NCBI RefSeq assembly: GCF_007744515.1
Contig: NZ_CP036268.1
Location: forward strand, 1,188,529 to 1,252,528
Direction of reading: 5' to 3'
Length of the DNA stretch: 64,000 nucleotides
DNA from: Stratiformator vulcanicus
GTDB taxonomy: Bacteria; Planctomycetota; Planctomycetia; Planctomycetales; Planctomycetaceae
Shown here: in pieces, positions 34,355-46,390 of the stretch
How the letters are laid out: each line of letters starts with the position of its first letter
Numbering within the stretch: position 1 is the stretch's first letter
Position numbers and translations under genes: made by a program
Notes under the pieces: model-generated
Databases searched by the model: none
Told to the model about the DNA's origin: nothing
What the model saw: only the letters and a program-made list of their open reading frames with translations

Positions 34355-36211
34355 CTACCTCCACGACAGCACTTTGAACACACCCTCGTGGTTTCGGGCG
34401 CGTTCGGTCACGCTAACGAGACGATCACGATAAATCGACATCACGACGGCGGCGGTGAAAAACGCACCTCCACCGATCATCAGGTAAACCGCCGTCGTTT
34501 GCAGTTGCTCGGGCAACTGAATGTGAAAAACCAGACTAAGCACATATGTCGCGAGGGCGACACCACCGGCCAATGTGGTGACCCGCACCCGCGTCATAAG
34601 ACCTGCGGCAAGCAATAGCAGTCCGAAGACAAGTGGCGCAATCTCATGAGCAACCCTCCATGCGGTACCGACTTCGTCCGGTCGAAGCCTTGCATGAATC
34701 ATTCCGATTAAGAGCGGCACGATGGTTAGCAATGATCCAACAGTGAACGCGTATGTCACTTTGACATCGCGCTCGTCCTCTCTTTCACGCGACCATCCGA
34801 CATGGCCGAACAAAAGGTGGCCGACACCGATCAAAATGCTCAATACCTCCAACCGTTGATAAAGATTTAGTTCGCTGAAATTGTGCAATATGATTAATGA
34901 AAGGCCCACCTGTGAGGCGGCGGCTGCGATCAATGATTGCCGCCAGGCGACGTTCGTCGGGCAAAGACATCCAAGGCCCAGCACTCCGGCCATTGGTAGC
35001 AAGAATTTCAGAGTTGCCAGCGAAGCCTCATCGCCGATGAGTTGATCGACCGTGAAGACGGCAGAGGCAATCCCGGTGACAAGCATCAGAATGTTTCCGG
35101 TCAACGAAACGTCGCCAAAAACTTTATTGGACGACAGACCCAGCCGGCCGGCGACGGCCAATGCCAATCCGATGAGGCTGCTGAGGATAATGAAGAATTC
35201 GGCCGAGGTCGGAACGGCGAACATGTCGGCAAGAATTGCGGTGGCCCACAGCACATTCGCTGAGACCAACAGGGGCGTAAAGCGGTCGCGGACGACGGCC
35301 GCGTTCCGGTAGACCAGGGCGTAAATGCCCGACACCGCAATCAGGAGCGCCGCCAAGTTTAAGCGAGGGGCGTGACCAAACGTCGGCCAGTCGAATGTTA
35401 TTAATCGCCCCGACTCCGCACTGTATGCCACATGTCCGATGTGGCAGGTCAGTAAGATCAGTTCGCCAAAGACAATCGCGATCAAGCCCGCGTTGGCGAA
35501 CGCTCGGCCGAATGTGTGTCCGTCAGCCGAGGGATCTTCACGTGGAAAGAATCGGCCGGCATGAAGCGAAATCAGGCCCACAACCGTCAACAACGCGGGA
35601 GGCGCGATCAGGTCATAGAATTTTCCAATGCGCGGGTCGGCGAGAACTAGCAAACCGGTCATCGCGATACCACCGACCATGGCGTACGCAAAGTTGGGGT
35701 CGCGTATTAATCGGGCAGTGACCGCGTAGATGAGACAGATAATCGTCGCCGGAATCCACAATTGACCGCCCGCTTCGATCGCGATCAGATTTTGAGAATC
35801 GTAGAACCAGAGATTTAAAGGCATCACGGCTGATGCCAGCAGGGCAAGACCTCGACCGGCGGTCTCATAACGAGTCTTTCTGACGAGTCCGATGCCGGCA
35901 ATAAGAACGACGAGATTGCCGAATCCGAGCGCGGTCGCAGCCACGGCGGGGTTGTCGAATATGCCAGAAGACCAAAGCCACAATACCAGCCCGAAAACGA
36001 GCAGCGATGCACCGACTCCCATGAGCCACTGGATGGTCCGGGGATCAAGAACGAAGTCGATAACTGTCCGTCGTTGGGGCGGCGAGACTTCTTCGGAGGA
36101 GTCTGACTCACCCGCATTGCGTCTCTGACGAGCGTGCTCCGCAAGAACGCGACTGGAATGTTCAGGCTGCTCGGTTTCCGGAGGTGAAGGTTGTTCTTCG
36201 GGACGGCTCAT
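34355..36211 (-). CDS. Polytopic membrane protein of unknown function
   Basis: The ATG at 36211, with GGAGAATC upstream, gives 618 residues. A hydrophilic acidic/proline-rich N terminus of about 55 residues precedes RRTVIDFVLDPRTIQWLMGV and some 15 or more transmembrane helices (for example ASLLVFGLVLWLWSSGIF, AALLIAVSGIYALVYR, IAPLVFGLLLLAAGLM). The layout resembles DUF2157/DUF2339-type multi-helix proteins; there is no transporter or enzyme motif I can name. It follows the 223-residue protein gene on the same strand with a 180-base gap. Confidence 0.8.
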   Translation of the reverse strand: MSRPEEQPSPPETEQPEHSSRVLAEHARQRRNAGESDSSEEVSPPQRRTVIDFVLDPRTIQWLMGVGASLLVFGLVLWLWSSGIFDNPAVAATALGFGNLVVLIAGIGLVRKTRYETAGRGLALLASAVMPLNLWFYDSQNLIAIEAGGQLWIPATIICLIYAVTARLIRDPNFAYAMVGGIAMTGLLVLADPRIGKFYDLIAPPALLTVVGLISLHAGRFFPREDPSADGHTFGRAFANAGLIAIVFGELILLTCHIGHVAYSAESGRLITFDWPTFGHAPRLNLAALLIAVSGIYALVYRNAAVVRDRFTPLLVSANVLWATAILADMFAVPTSAEFFIILSSLIGLALAVAGRLGLSSNKVFGDVSLTGNILMLVTGIASAVFTVDQLIGDEASLATLKFLLPMAGVLGLGCLCPTNVAWRQSLIAAAASQVGLSLIILHNFSELNLYQRLEVLSILIGVGHLLFGHVGWSREREDERDVKVTYAFTVGSLLTIVPLLIGMIHARLRPDEVGTAWRVAHEIAPLVFGLLLLAAGLMTRVRVTTLAGGVALATYVLSLVFHIQLPEQLQTTAVYLMIGGGAFFTAAVVMSIYRDRLVSVTERARNHEGVFKVLSWR

Positions 36212-36391
36212 TGTTGATTCTCCGCAAACTGGTGGCATGACCGACTTCGAGAAATTCGATGTGATTTCTCAGGCCCATCCAACGAGTAATCGCAATTGAT
36301 GGGCGGATGCGCCGCAGTTTACGGCCCCGGTCGATCACCGCGAAAAGAGCGGAAAGGTTTTTCAGGTCGAGCGCAGTGATAACCGGCGGGA

Positions 36392-37063
36392 TCAGCGGCC
36401 CGTTTCGTAAAACCTGATCAATTCGGGGCTTTCGTCGAAGGTAATCGTCATTTCGGTAATACGTTCGGCCGCATCGAGGCGGAAAGAACTTCGGCATGCG
36501 AACGACCGCGTTCGGCCCGACTGCCGATGCCGGAGCCAAGGACAGGTTCGCACGACCACGAAATCGTCCTCTCGCTGCAGCAATTGAAACTCGTCCGGCG
36601 ACGGGACATATTCGAAAAGCGAGAAGAACGTTTCGAAAAACCACTCCGGAGCACTTCGCCCGTCAACGGGCTCAAACTTCCGAAACAGAGGAAATTCTCC
36701 TTCCCCCACGCATTCCCAGATGGCATCAGGGCATTGCAGATGTTCGGCATCACGAATCGGCTCCAGCCCGCCCAGACGGGTCGCGACGATGAGCCTTTTA
36801 TAGACGCCGCCGGGGTCGGTCAGGCCGTCGATTAATTGCAGCGGAGTAATCGCTCGATCGCGGCCGTGCCAGGGGACGGTTTCGTTTAAGATATCGGCGA
36901 GCAACACGACCGTGTTCCACGACGCATAGTTTTTTCGCGACCGCAGATATCTTAAGTGCCTCGCGTCTTCAAAGCCGAGCCGTTTCGCGAGGTCTTTATA
37001 TTTAATTCCGGCGGCCTTGACGTAGTCGTCAACCACTTCGGAATTAAGGAATACATGATTCAT
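36392..37063 (-). CDS. Small regulator-like protein of unknown family
   Basis: The ATG at 37063 lies 10 bases after the stop of the STAS/TM gene, and the product is 223 residues. The first ~70 residues (DDYVKAAGIKYKDLAKRLGF, then EDARHLRYLRSRKNYASWNTV) look like a helix-turn-helix-type domain of the XRE kind, but the match is weak. The remainder is mixed alpha/beta with a conserved-looking FRKFEPVDGRSAPEWFFETF and ends ITFDESPELIRFYETGR. No membrane segment. Almost certainly co-transcribed with the STAS protein gene; a regulatory role is inference. Confidence 0.7.
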   Translation of the reverse strand: MNHVFLNSEVVDDYVKAAGIKYKDLAKRLGFEDARHLRYLRSRKNYASWNTVVLLADILNETVPWHGRDRAITPLQLIDGLTDPGGVYKRLIVATRLGGLEPIRDAEHLQCPDAIWECVGEGEFPLFRKFEPVDGRSAPEWFFETFFSLFEYVPSPDEFQLLQREDDFVVVRTCPWLRHRQSGRTRSFACRSSFRLDAAERITEMTITFDESPELIRFYETGR

Positions 37064-37073
37064 GACATCGGAA

Positions 37074-38000
37074 TTAAGCAGAAACCTCTGCCGATTCCGT
37101 GGCGGAGCCGGCTTCCGGTTCAGGCTCTGACTCTTCCTGAGAATCCGCCGGGGCATCGGTCGGCGTCGTCGATGGTTTAGCCGCATCCTCGGCCGGTGCG
37201 TTGCCGTCGAGCATTGCTTTCGCGGCTTCCAGCTCGTCCTGCACGCTGCGTTCAATCCCGGTATCGGTCGGCTGGTCGTATAGGAGCAGGCCGAGCATTC
37301 GACCGGCCGCCGACGACAGTTTGCGCTGGATCGGAGTCTTCGGCTCTTCTGCGTCAAGCTGCCGGCGGACCGATTTCGTGCGAGACGCCAGTGATTTCAT
37401 CGCCTCATCCTTAACGGTCCCCGCAGGCTGATTCTTGACGCGGCGGTACTCCCTGAGAATCGATCGCATTTCGGAGTGCAACGCCCGCTCGGGTCGCAGG
37501 TCGATCATCGAAGCGGCGGACCAACCGAGCCACGCGATCACAATGATAGCGGGTATGGCAATCGCAATTTTTGCGATTCGACCGAATGCGATGCGAGAAG
37601 TTCGCTGCCCCAAAGACTCGTTCACAAGTTCGGAAGCGGCCTGGGAGCGAGACGGGTAGATCGGCCAGTGCGAATCGAGATTCATGATTCGCAGGCCCTT
37701 CATCATGTCGGGCGAGATTTCACACACGCCGCCGCGGCCCCCGTTCCGCTGAGCCTGTTCGAGCAGACCGTTGATGACGCCGATCATCTCGGAGCCGAAA
37801 TAGTTCGACAGACTCAGGTCGACGATCACGTTCTTGTAGCGCCGCGACGCCAACAGTTGTTGAATCCGCTTCAACTCGACGGCGAAATCGACATTGCTGA
37901 AACCGGCCCGCTCACCTTTGGGGCTGATGACCAATGTGTCGCCTCGGGGCTCGACCATAAAGATCGAATGTGAGGCGGTCTCGTGCAGTGTGGCATCCAT
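37074..38000 (-). CDS. STAS domain protein with transmembrane helix
   Basis: A 308-residue protein. Residues ~10-120 form a STAS-like domain (VDFAVELKRIQQLLASRRYK then NVIVDLSLSNYFGSEMIGVI), with Ser at the position phosphorylated in anti-sigma antagonists (SEMIG). A single transmembrane helix follows (AIAIPAIIVIAWLGWSAAS), then a helical stretch (LHSEMRSILREYRRVKNQ) and a Pro/Glu/Ser-rich C-terminal tail. STAS domains bind partner kinases or anti-sigma factors; joining one to a membrane anchor suggests a stress- or envelope-linked switch. No kinase or phosphatase gene is adjacent. Heads the operon with the 223-residue protein. Confidence 0.78.
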   Translation of the reverse strand: MDATLHETASHSIFMVEPRGDTLVISPKGERAGFSNVDFAVELKRIQQLLASRRYKNVIVDLSLSNYFGSEMIGVINGLLEQAQRNGGRGGVCEISPDMMKGLRIMNLDSHWPIYPSRSQAASELVNESLGQRTSRIAFGRIAKIAIAIPAIIVIAWLGWSAASMIDLRPERALHSEMRSILREYRRVKNQPAGTVKDEAMKSLASRTKSVRRQLDAEEPKTPIQRKLSSAAGRMLGLLLYDQPTDTGIERSVQDELEAAKAMLDGNAPAEDAAKPSTTPTDAPADSQEESEPEPEAGSATESAEVSA

Positions 38001-38141
38001 AGCGCGTCACTCAAGTAACTCGGTCGTTCCGGCGCGATCCGCTGCCGCAAAAGTGAATTGTCTCGTCAAAAATTCCGCGAAGCAATCGCCGACGCCACGC
38101 GCGGCTCAAACTTCATCACAAGTTCATTCTTCGTCGCAATT

Positions 38142-38960
38142 TCAATTCGCGTGGTCTGGAACCGCGACCGACCGCTGACCCGGTGTGGTGAGAGCGACCA
38201 TGGTCTGATGCAGATGGCCGTTGCTCGCAAGCAGGCTCGTCTTCGCCAATGGTAGCGAATCGCCGGCGCAGTCGGTGACTTGGCCTCCCGCCTCTTCAAG
38301 TATTAAACGGGCGGCCGCAAAATCCCAAGGAGAAAGCTGGTACTCGAAGAATGCCCCGAACCGGCCCGCGGCGACGTGACAGATATCGAGGGCGGCGCTA
38401 CCGATGCGGCGAATCCCGTGAATATTTTGACCGAACAGCGATTCGACCGTCGCCAAGGTCGCTCGCATCATGTCGCCGCGGTCGTAGTAGAAGCCGCAGC
38501 CGATGAGGACCTGATCGAGCCGCGTCTGACGACCGCAGTGAATTATTTCGGCGTTGCGGCGGGCTCCGCCGTCGCGTTCGGCTTCGAAACGCTCGTTAAG
38601 CGCCGGAGCGTCGACGACACCACAGATCGGTTGTCCCTGCTCGTAATACGCAATTGAACTGGCGAAATTCGGGAGCGCGTGTGCGAAGTTGTTGGTGCCG
38701 TCGAGGGGGTCGATGATCCAAAGGTGCTCCGCATCGATCGACCCGGACTCCTCCTCCTCACCGAGAATCGTGTGATCGGGAAACGACTCGCGGATGACCG
38801 CCGCGATCGTACGTTCGGCTTCGAGGTCGGCATCGGAGACCAGATCGTACGGGACTTCGTCGCCGCGTTTGGCCCGCATGCTCGTGCCGGTCGTGAAGTA
38901 CTTCATCAGTACCTTCGCGGCGGCATTCGCGGCATTGTGAGCCGTGTCGATCGGACGCAT
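38142..38960 (-). CDS. Inositol monophosphatase family protein
   Basis: A 272-residue, Mg-dependent phosphatase. Motifs in order: ILGEEEESGS (metal-binding Glu near 70), WIIDPLDGTNNFAHALPNF (the WxxDPxDGTxN signature near 86-104), and SPWDFAAARLILEEAGGQVTD near 219. FKRIGSAALD-like spacing is seen as RRIGSAALDICHVAAGR. The family includes SuhB, HisN-type histidinol phosphatases and 3'-phosphoadenosine phosphatases; the sequence does not distinguish them, though inositol phosphate is the default. Stands alone between the STAS gene and the FecR gene. Confidence 0.9.
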   Translation of the reverse strand: MRPIDTAHNAANAAAKVLMKYFTTGTSMRAKRGDEVPYDLVSDADLEAERTIAAVIRESFPDHTILGEEEESGSIDAEHLWIIDPLDGTNNFAHALPNFASSIAYYEQGQPICGVVDAPALNERFEAERDGGARRNAEIIHCGRQTRLDQVLIGCGFYYDRGDMMRATLATVESLFGQNIHGIRRIGSAALDICHVAAGRFGAFFEYQLSPWDFAAARLILEEAGGQVTDCAGDSLPLAKTSLLASNGHLHQTMVALTTPGQRSVAVPDHAN

Positions 38961-39076
38961 CGGTGAGAACCTGCGGTGGGATTCGAAGGAGGAGTGCGCA
39001 GGCGCGCATCATGCCATCGCACCGGCAGCAACTCAACTCGATACCAAGCCGACCGCAATGCAGCCGCGGCGAGCGG

Positions 39077-40672
39077 TCAGCCGCCGGAATCGATCCGCAG
39101 CGACGGCGGCGCGATCGTCGGATGCCGATTCCCGGCAAAGCCGTGCACGATTGAACCGGGATCGTCGGCCGTCGCCAGTGTGTCACGCACAATAATCAGC
39201 GTGACCAATCCGTTCGTATCGGACTGCAAGAATTCCACCAGTTCGGGCGAACGCAGTTCTCGGACTCCGGCCGTTTCGTTGCTCGAAATCGTAAATTTTC
39301 CTACGGGCCGAACGAGTTTCGAATCGAGCGCGTTCCCCTCGGCGAGATTGGCCGGAGCATTTTGCCAGTCGACCGCATCGGCGTCCCAGTCGTCGCGGGT
39401 TTCATCAGTCAGCCCGTAAACGGTGAACTCGGCATTCGGACTCCGCGATGCGTAGCCGTAGCCAGTCGGAGCGAAGGAGAGGGTCAACGTCGCGGACGCG
39501 ATTTCGTCTCCGGATACGTCACCCAAATCAAATCTCACGTATGGCTTGCGGCGATAGGTCTTACCGGCGGCACTCTTGCTGAGCATCAGTGTTGAAGAGT
39601 GGTGATCGACGGTACCCGGCGAGAAGATATATTCGGTCGCGCCGAGGCCGCGCCCCGAAGAGATGGTCACTTCCGAAGACGGCAAAGCCGGGTCATCGGA
39701 TGCGGTTCCCGACTCACTTTCTGAGTCGAGCGGAAACGTCGCGACGGCACCGGCGCGGGCGAACCGTGCCCCGTTGCCCGCGGCGACGGCGGTTCGTGTA
39801 TTTTGCCGCGTTGATTCGACCTCGACGAGCCCGTCGAAAACCTGAACGTCGGCGGCGTCACCACGCACGCTCAGGCCGAACTGCGTTCCGTAATCGATCA
39901 CGCGGCCCGAGGCGGTCTCGACGACAAAGCCTTTGGCTGACTCGGGAACGGTGGCGACGAGCGCTCCCTCCTCCAGTCGACATTTCATCGGCGAGATCAA
40001 CTCGATCCGGGCCGGGCCTTCGAGATCGATCGTCGCCCCCGAACGAAATTGCAATCGCGCCACGCCATCGATCAATGCGAGCGAACCGGCGGGAAGATCG
40101 GCACCGGCGGCGGTCGGCAGCGAACTGCTGTTCCAGCGGCAGTTTTCAGATGACACGAGACGGGCGACCGGTTGCGGACTCGCTTGTTGGTTGGCAGTGC
40201 CGGCGAATAGTCCCGCGATCAAACCGACGGCGATCGATCCGATCGATGCGATCAAGACGGCCCCCGGCAAAGACATCGCCTTCCGGACCGCAGACACCTG
40301 GCGACGCCGAGAAACTTCCGTCGGCTGCTGTTCGACAACAGAAGCAGTTTCAACGCGCTGCCCGTAAAAGCCTGCGTCGTCGGCAGTCGACTCTTGGCTC
40401 TCGCCTATATCGAAATTGCCGTTGTCGACGGCAGACGAACTTTCATTCGAACTGGCAAACTCCGACTTGAGCGCACCGTGAACATGCAATCGCTCTGCGA
40501 ACAGGCGGCGGGCGGCCGCGTCGGTGTCGAGACGCTGCTCCAGCACGCCGGCTTCGGCTTCATGGAGCCCGCCGTCGAGGAGACGGTCGATCTGCTCGAT
40601 GAGCAAGGTATCGCCATCGGCTCCCTCGTCTGGCGGCGAAATGACTTTGTCTGACATATCGATCGACCTCAT
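39077..40672 (-). CDS. FecR-domain membrane protein with C-terminal DNRLRE domain
   Basis: A 531-residue protein whose ATG overlaps the sigma factor stop (ATGA), so it is coupled to it. Residues ~15-60 (LLDGGLHEAEAGVLEQRLDT, AARRLFAERLHVH) are the cytosolic anti-sigma-like segment. A transmembrane helix follows (GAVLIASIGSIAVGLIAGLF), then a periplasmic FecR domain (SLALIDGVARLQFRSGATID, LEEGALVATVPESAKGFVVE, YGTQFGLSVRGDAADVQVFD), and a DNRLRE-type beta domain (KPYVRFDLGDVSGDEIASAT, ending in FAGNRHPTIAPPSLRI). Planctomycete FecR proteins pair with ECF factors; the DNRLRE domain may bind carbohydrate or cell wall. Likely it holds or releases the sigma factor in response to an external ligand. 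Confidence 0.88.
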   Translation of the reverse strand: MRSIDMSDKVISPPDEGADGDTLLIEQIDRLLDGGLHEAEAGVLEQRLDTDAAARRLFAERLHVHGALKSEFASSNESSSAVDNGNFDIGESQESTADDAGFYGQRVETASVVEQQPTEVSRRRQVSAVRKAMSLPGAVLIASIGSIAVGLIAGLFAGTANQQASPQPVARLVSSENCRWNSSSLPTAAGADLPAGSLALIDGVARLQFRSGATIDLEGPARIELISPMKCRLEEGALVATVPESAKGFVVETASGRVIDYGTQFGLSVRGDAADVQVFDGLVEVESTRQNTRTAVAAGNGARFARAGAVATFPLDSESESGTASDDPALPSSEVTISSGRGLGATEYIFSPGTVDHHSSTLMLSKSAAGKTYRRKPYVRFDLGDVSGDEIASATLTLSFAPTGYGYASRSPNAEFTVYGLTDETRDDWDADAVDWQNAPANLAEGNALDSKLVRPVGKFTISSNETAGVRELRSPELVEFLQSDTNGLVTLIIVRDTLATADDPGSIVHGFAGNRHPTIAPPSLRIDSGG

Positions 40673-41253
40673 ATTTCCTTGGCGAGTGGATTGCGCCGCA
40701 CGATTCGCTCAACGCATCCGGCCAACTGCGATCGCAGTCGGCTCAGCAATTTGTATACGGCGGCCGGTGTGCGGCCGCTGATCTCCGAAATCTCTTCGAC
40801 CGATAGCCCGCGGCGATAACGCATCGCGATAATCTCCCGGCGATCGTCGGCCAGTTTGGCGAGGCATTCGGCAAGGGCGCCGGTGCGGTCTTCAAGACCG
40901 TCGGCGTTCTCCTCCCAAGCCCGCTCCGCCTGGGCGACCAGTTCATTCGACAACACAAGCGAGTCGCGCTTAGTCCGCTTGCGGTAAGCGAGAATCTGAT
41001 GAAAAAGCACCTTGCGGGCCCAAGCCTGAAAGTTCGTTCCCAATTCAAATTGGTCGAAGCTCCGCCACATCACCAATTTGCCCTGCTGCAGCACGTCTTC
41101 GGCATCGGCACTACAATTGATTAGCGCGTGAACGTACGCCCCCAGCGACCGCTCATGGCGGGCCAGTTCAGCGATAAACTGCTCGGCGTTCGGAGATGCT
41201 GCTCGACCATCACTCGACATCGCGGAATCGTCCTCCATTCGGCGACTACTCAC
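40669..41253 (-). CDS. ECF-family RNA polymerase sigma factor
   Basis: A 194-residue sigma-70 family factor. Region 2 is visible as ALINCSADAEDVLQQGKLVM and FQAWARKVLFHQILAYRKR, region 4 as LADDRREIIAMRYRRGLSVE followed by the helix-turn-helix EISEISGRTPAAVYKLLSRLR. The start could be 41253, 41238 or 41220. Its stop overlaps the start of the FecR/DNRLRE gene. Divergently placed is the DUF1549/DUF1553 cytochrome gene, a frequent neighbour of such sigma/FecR pairs in Planctomycetes, making that operon a candidate target. Confidence 0.92.
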   Translation of the reverse strand: MSSRRMEDDSAMSSDGRAASPNAEQFIAELARHERSLGAYVHALINCSADAEDVLQQGKLVMWRSFDQFELGTNFQAWARKVLFHQILAYRKRTKRDSLVLSNELVAQAERAWEENADGLEDRTGALAECLAKLADDRREIIAMRYRRGLSVEEISEISGRTPAAVYKLLSRLRSQLAGCVERIVRRNPLAKEI

Positions 41254-41435
41254 CCACTTCAGTGCGGAATCTGCTGAAATGGACGGTCGATCTCGTTGAT
41301 TTCAGGGATTCCCCCAAAATCGTTGTCCAAACGGGCTGTCAGAGAGACTCAGGTAGAAGACGCGTCAACTATTGTTGATTTGTTCGCGGTATTTTCCGAC
41401 CGTGAGAGCAAATAGGTCCCTCAGTGAGAGACGGA

Positions 41436-44318
<2,883 letters not shown>

Positions 44319-44344
44319 ACCAAAAACTTCGACCGAGTTCGACC

Positions 44345-45766
<1,422 letters not shown>

Positions 45767-45818
45767 ACTCCACTCGGACTTCCGACGAATGCCTTCGAAC
45801 TAGTCTCTTAATTTGAAT

Positions 45819-46310
45819 CGTGCCCCCCTCTCCTCTCGGGAGAGGGGCCGGGGGTGAGGGGTTACCGCGGCGGCGTCGTGAAATAGAGCCGCGATTGTGA
45901 TGCTCTTAATCATTCCTTAAATGCAGCGGGCAGTGCTGTTTTACCGTCGCCCCACCGTCCCCTCACCCGGCCTTCGGCCACCTTCTCCCGAGGGAGAAGG
46001 CCCGCGATTTGCTGCCGCAGGCACACAGGCACGAACGTGCCCCCCCTCTCCTCTCGGGAGAGGGGCCGGGGGTGAGGGGAACGCAGCGGCGTCGTGAAAT
46101 AGAGCCGCGATTGCGATGCTCTTAATCATTCCTTAAGGGCAGCGGGCAGTGCCGTTTTACCGTCGCCCCACCACCCCCTCATCCGGCCTATCGGCCACCT
46201 TCTCCCGAGGGAGAAGGCCCGCGATTTGCTGCCGCAGGCACAAAGGCACGGACGTGCCCCCTTCCGGCGTGCGGCTACCTTCTCCCGAGGGAGAAGGTCC
46301 GTGTATGAAA
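45819..46310. repeat. 217-bp tandem repeat (2.3 copies) built from palindromic extragenic elements
   Basis: Unit one spans 45819-46035 and unit two 46036-46252, each 217 bp and nearly identical. A partial third copy begins at 46253 and breaks off near 46310. Each unit starts CGTGCCCCC, carries CTCTCCTCTCGGGAGAGGGG followed by CCGGGGGTGAGGGG, then about 110 bp, then the opposite-orientation element CCTCACCCGGCC (or variant) followed by TTCTCCCGAGGGAGAAGG. The two palindromic elements face each other, as in REP/BIME-type arrays. No coding sequence is present between the DUF1501 and DUF4139 genes. Confidence 0.85.
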
Positions 46311-46390
46311 CGCGATCATTAAGTCAAGGTTCACATTAAGAATCGCAGTCGCTCGATGATCCGTTTACTTCGAGCGCGGCTTACCTATCG

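Noticed and set aside
36392-37357. Longer 321-residue version of the HTH-like protein
   Set aside because: The extra N-terminal 98 residues overlap the STAS gene in another frame and are Arg/Pro/Ser-rich junk; the ATG at 37063 fits operon spacing.
45819-46310. Possible CRISPR array
   Set aside because: The repeated unit is 217 bp and continuous, with no short repeats separated by unique spacers and no cas genes.
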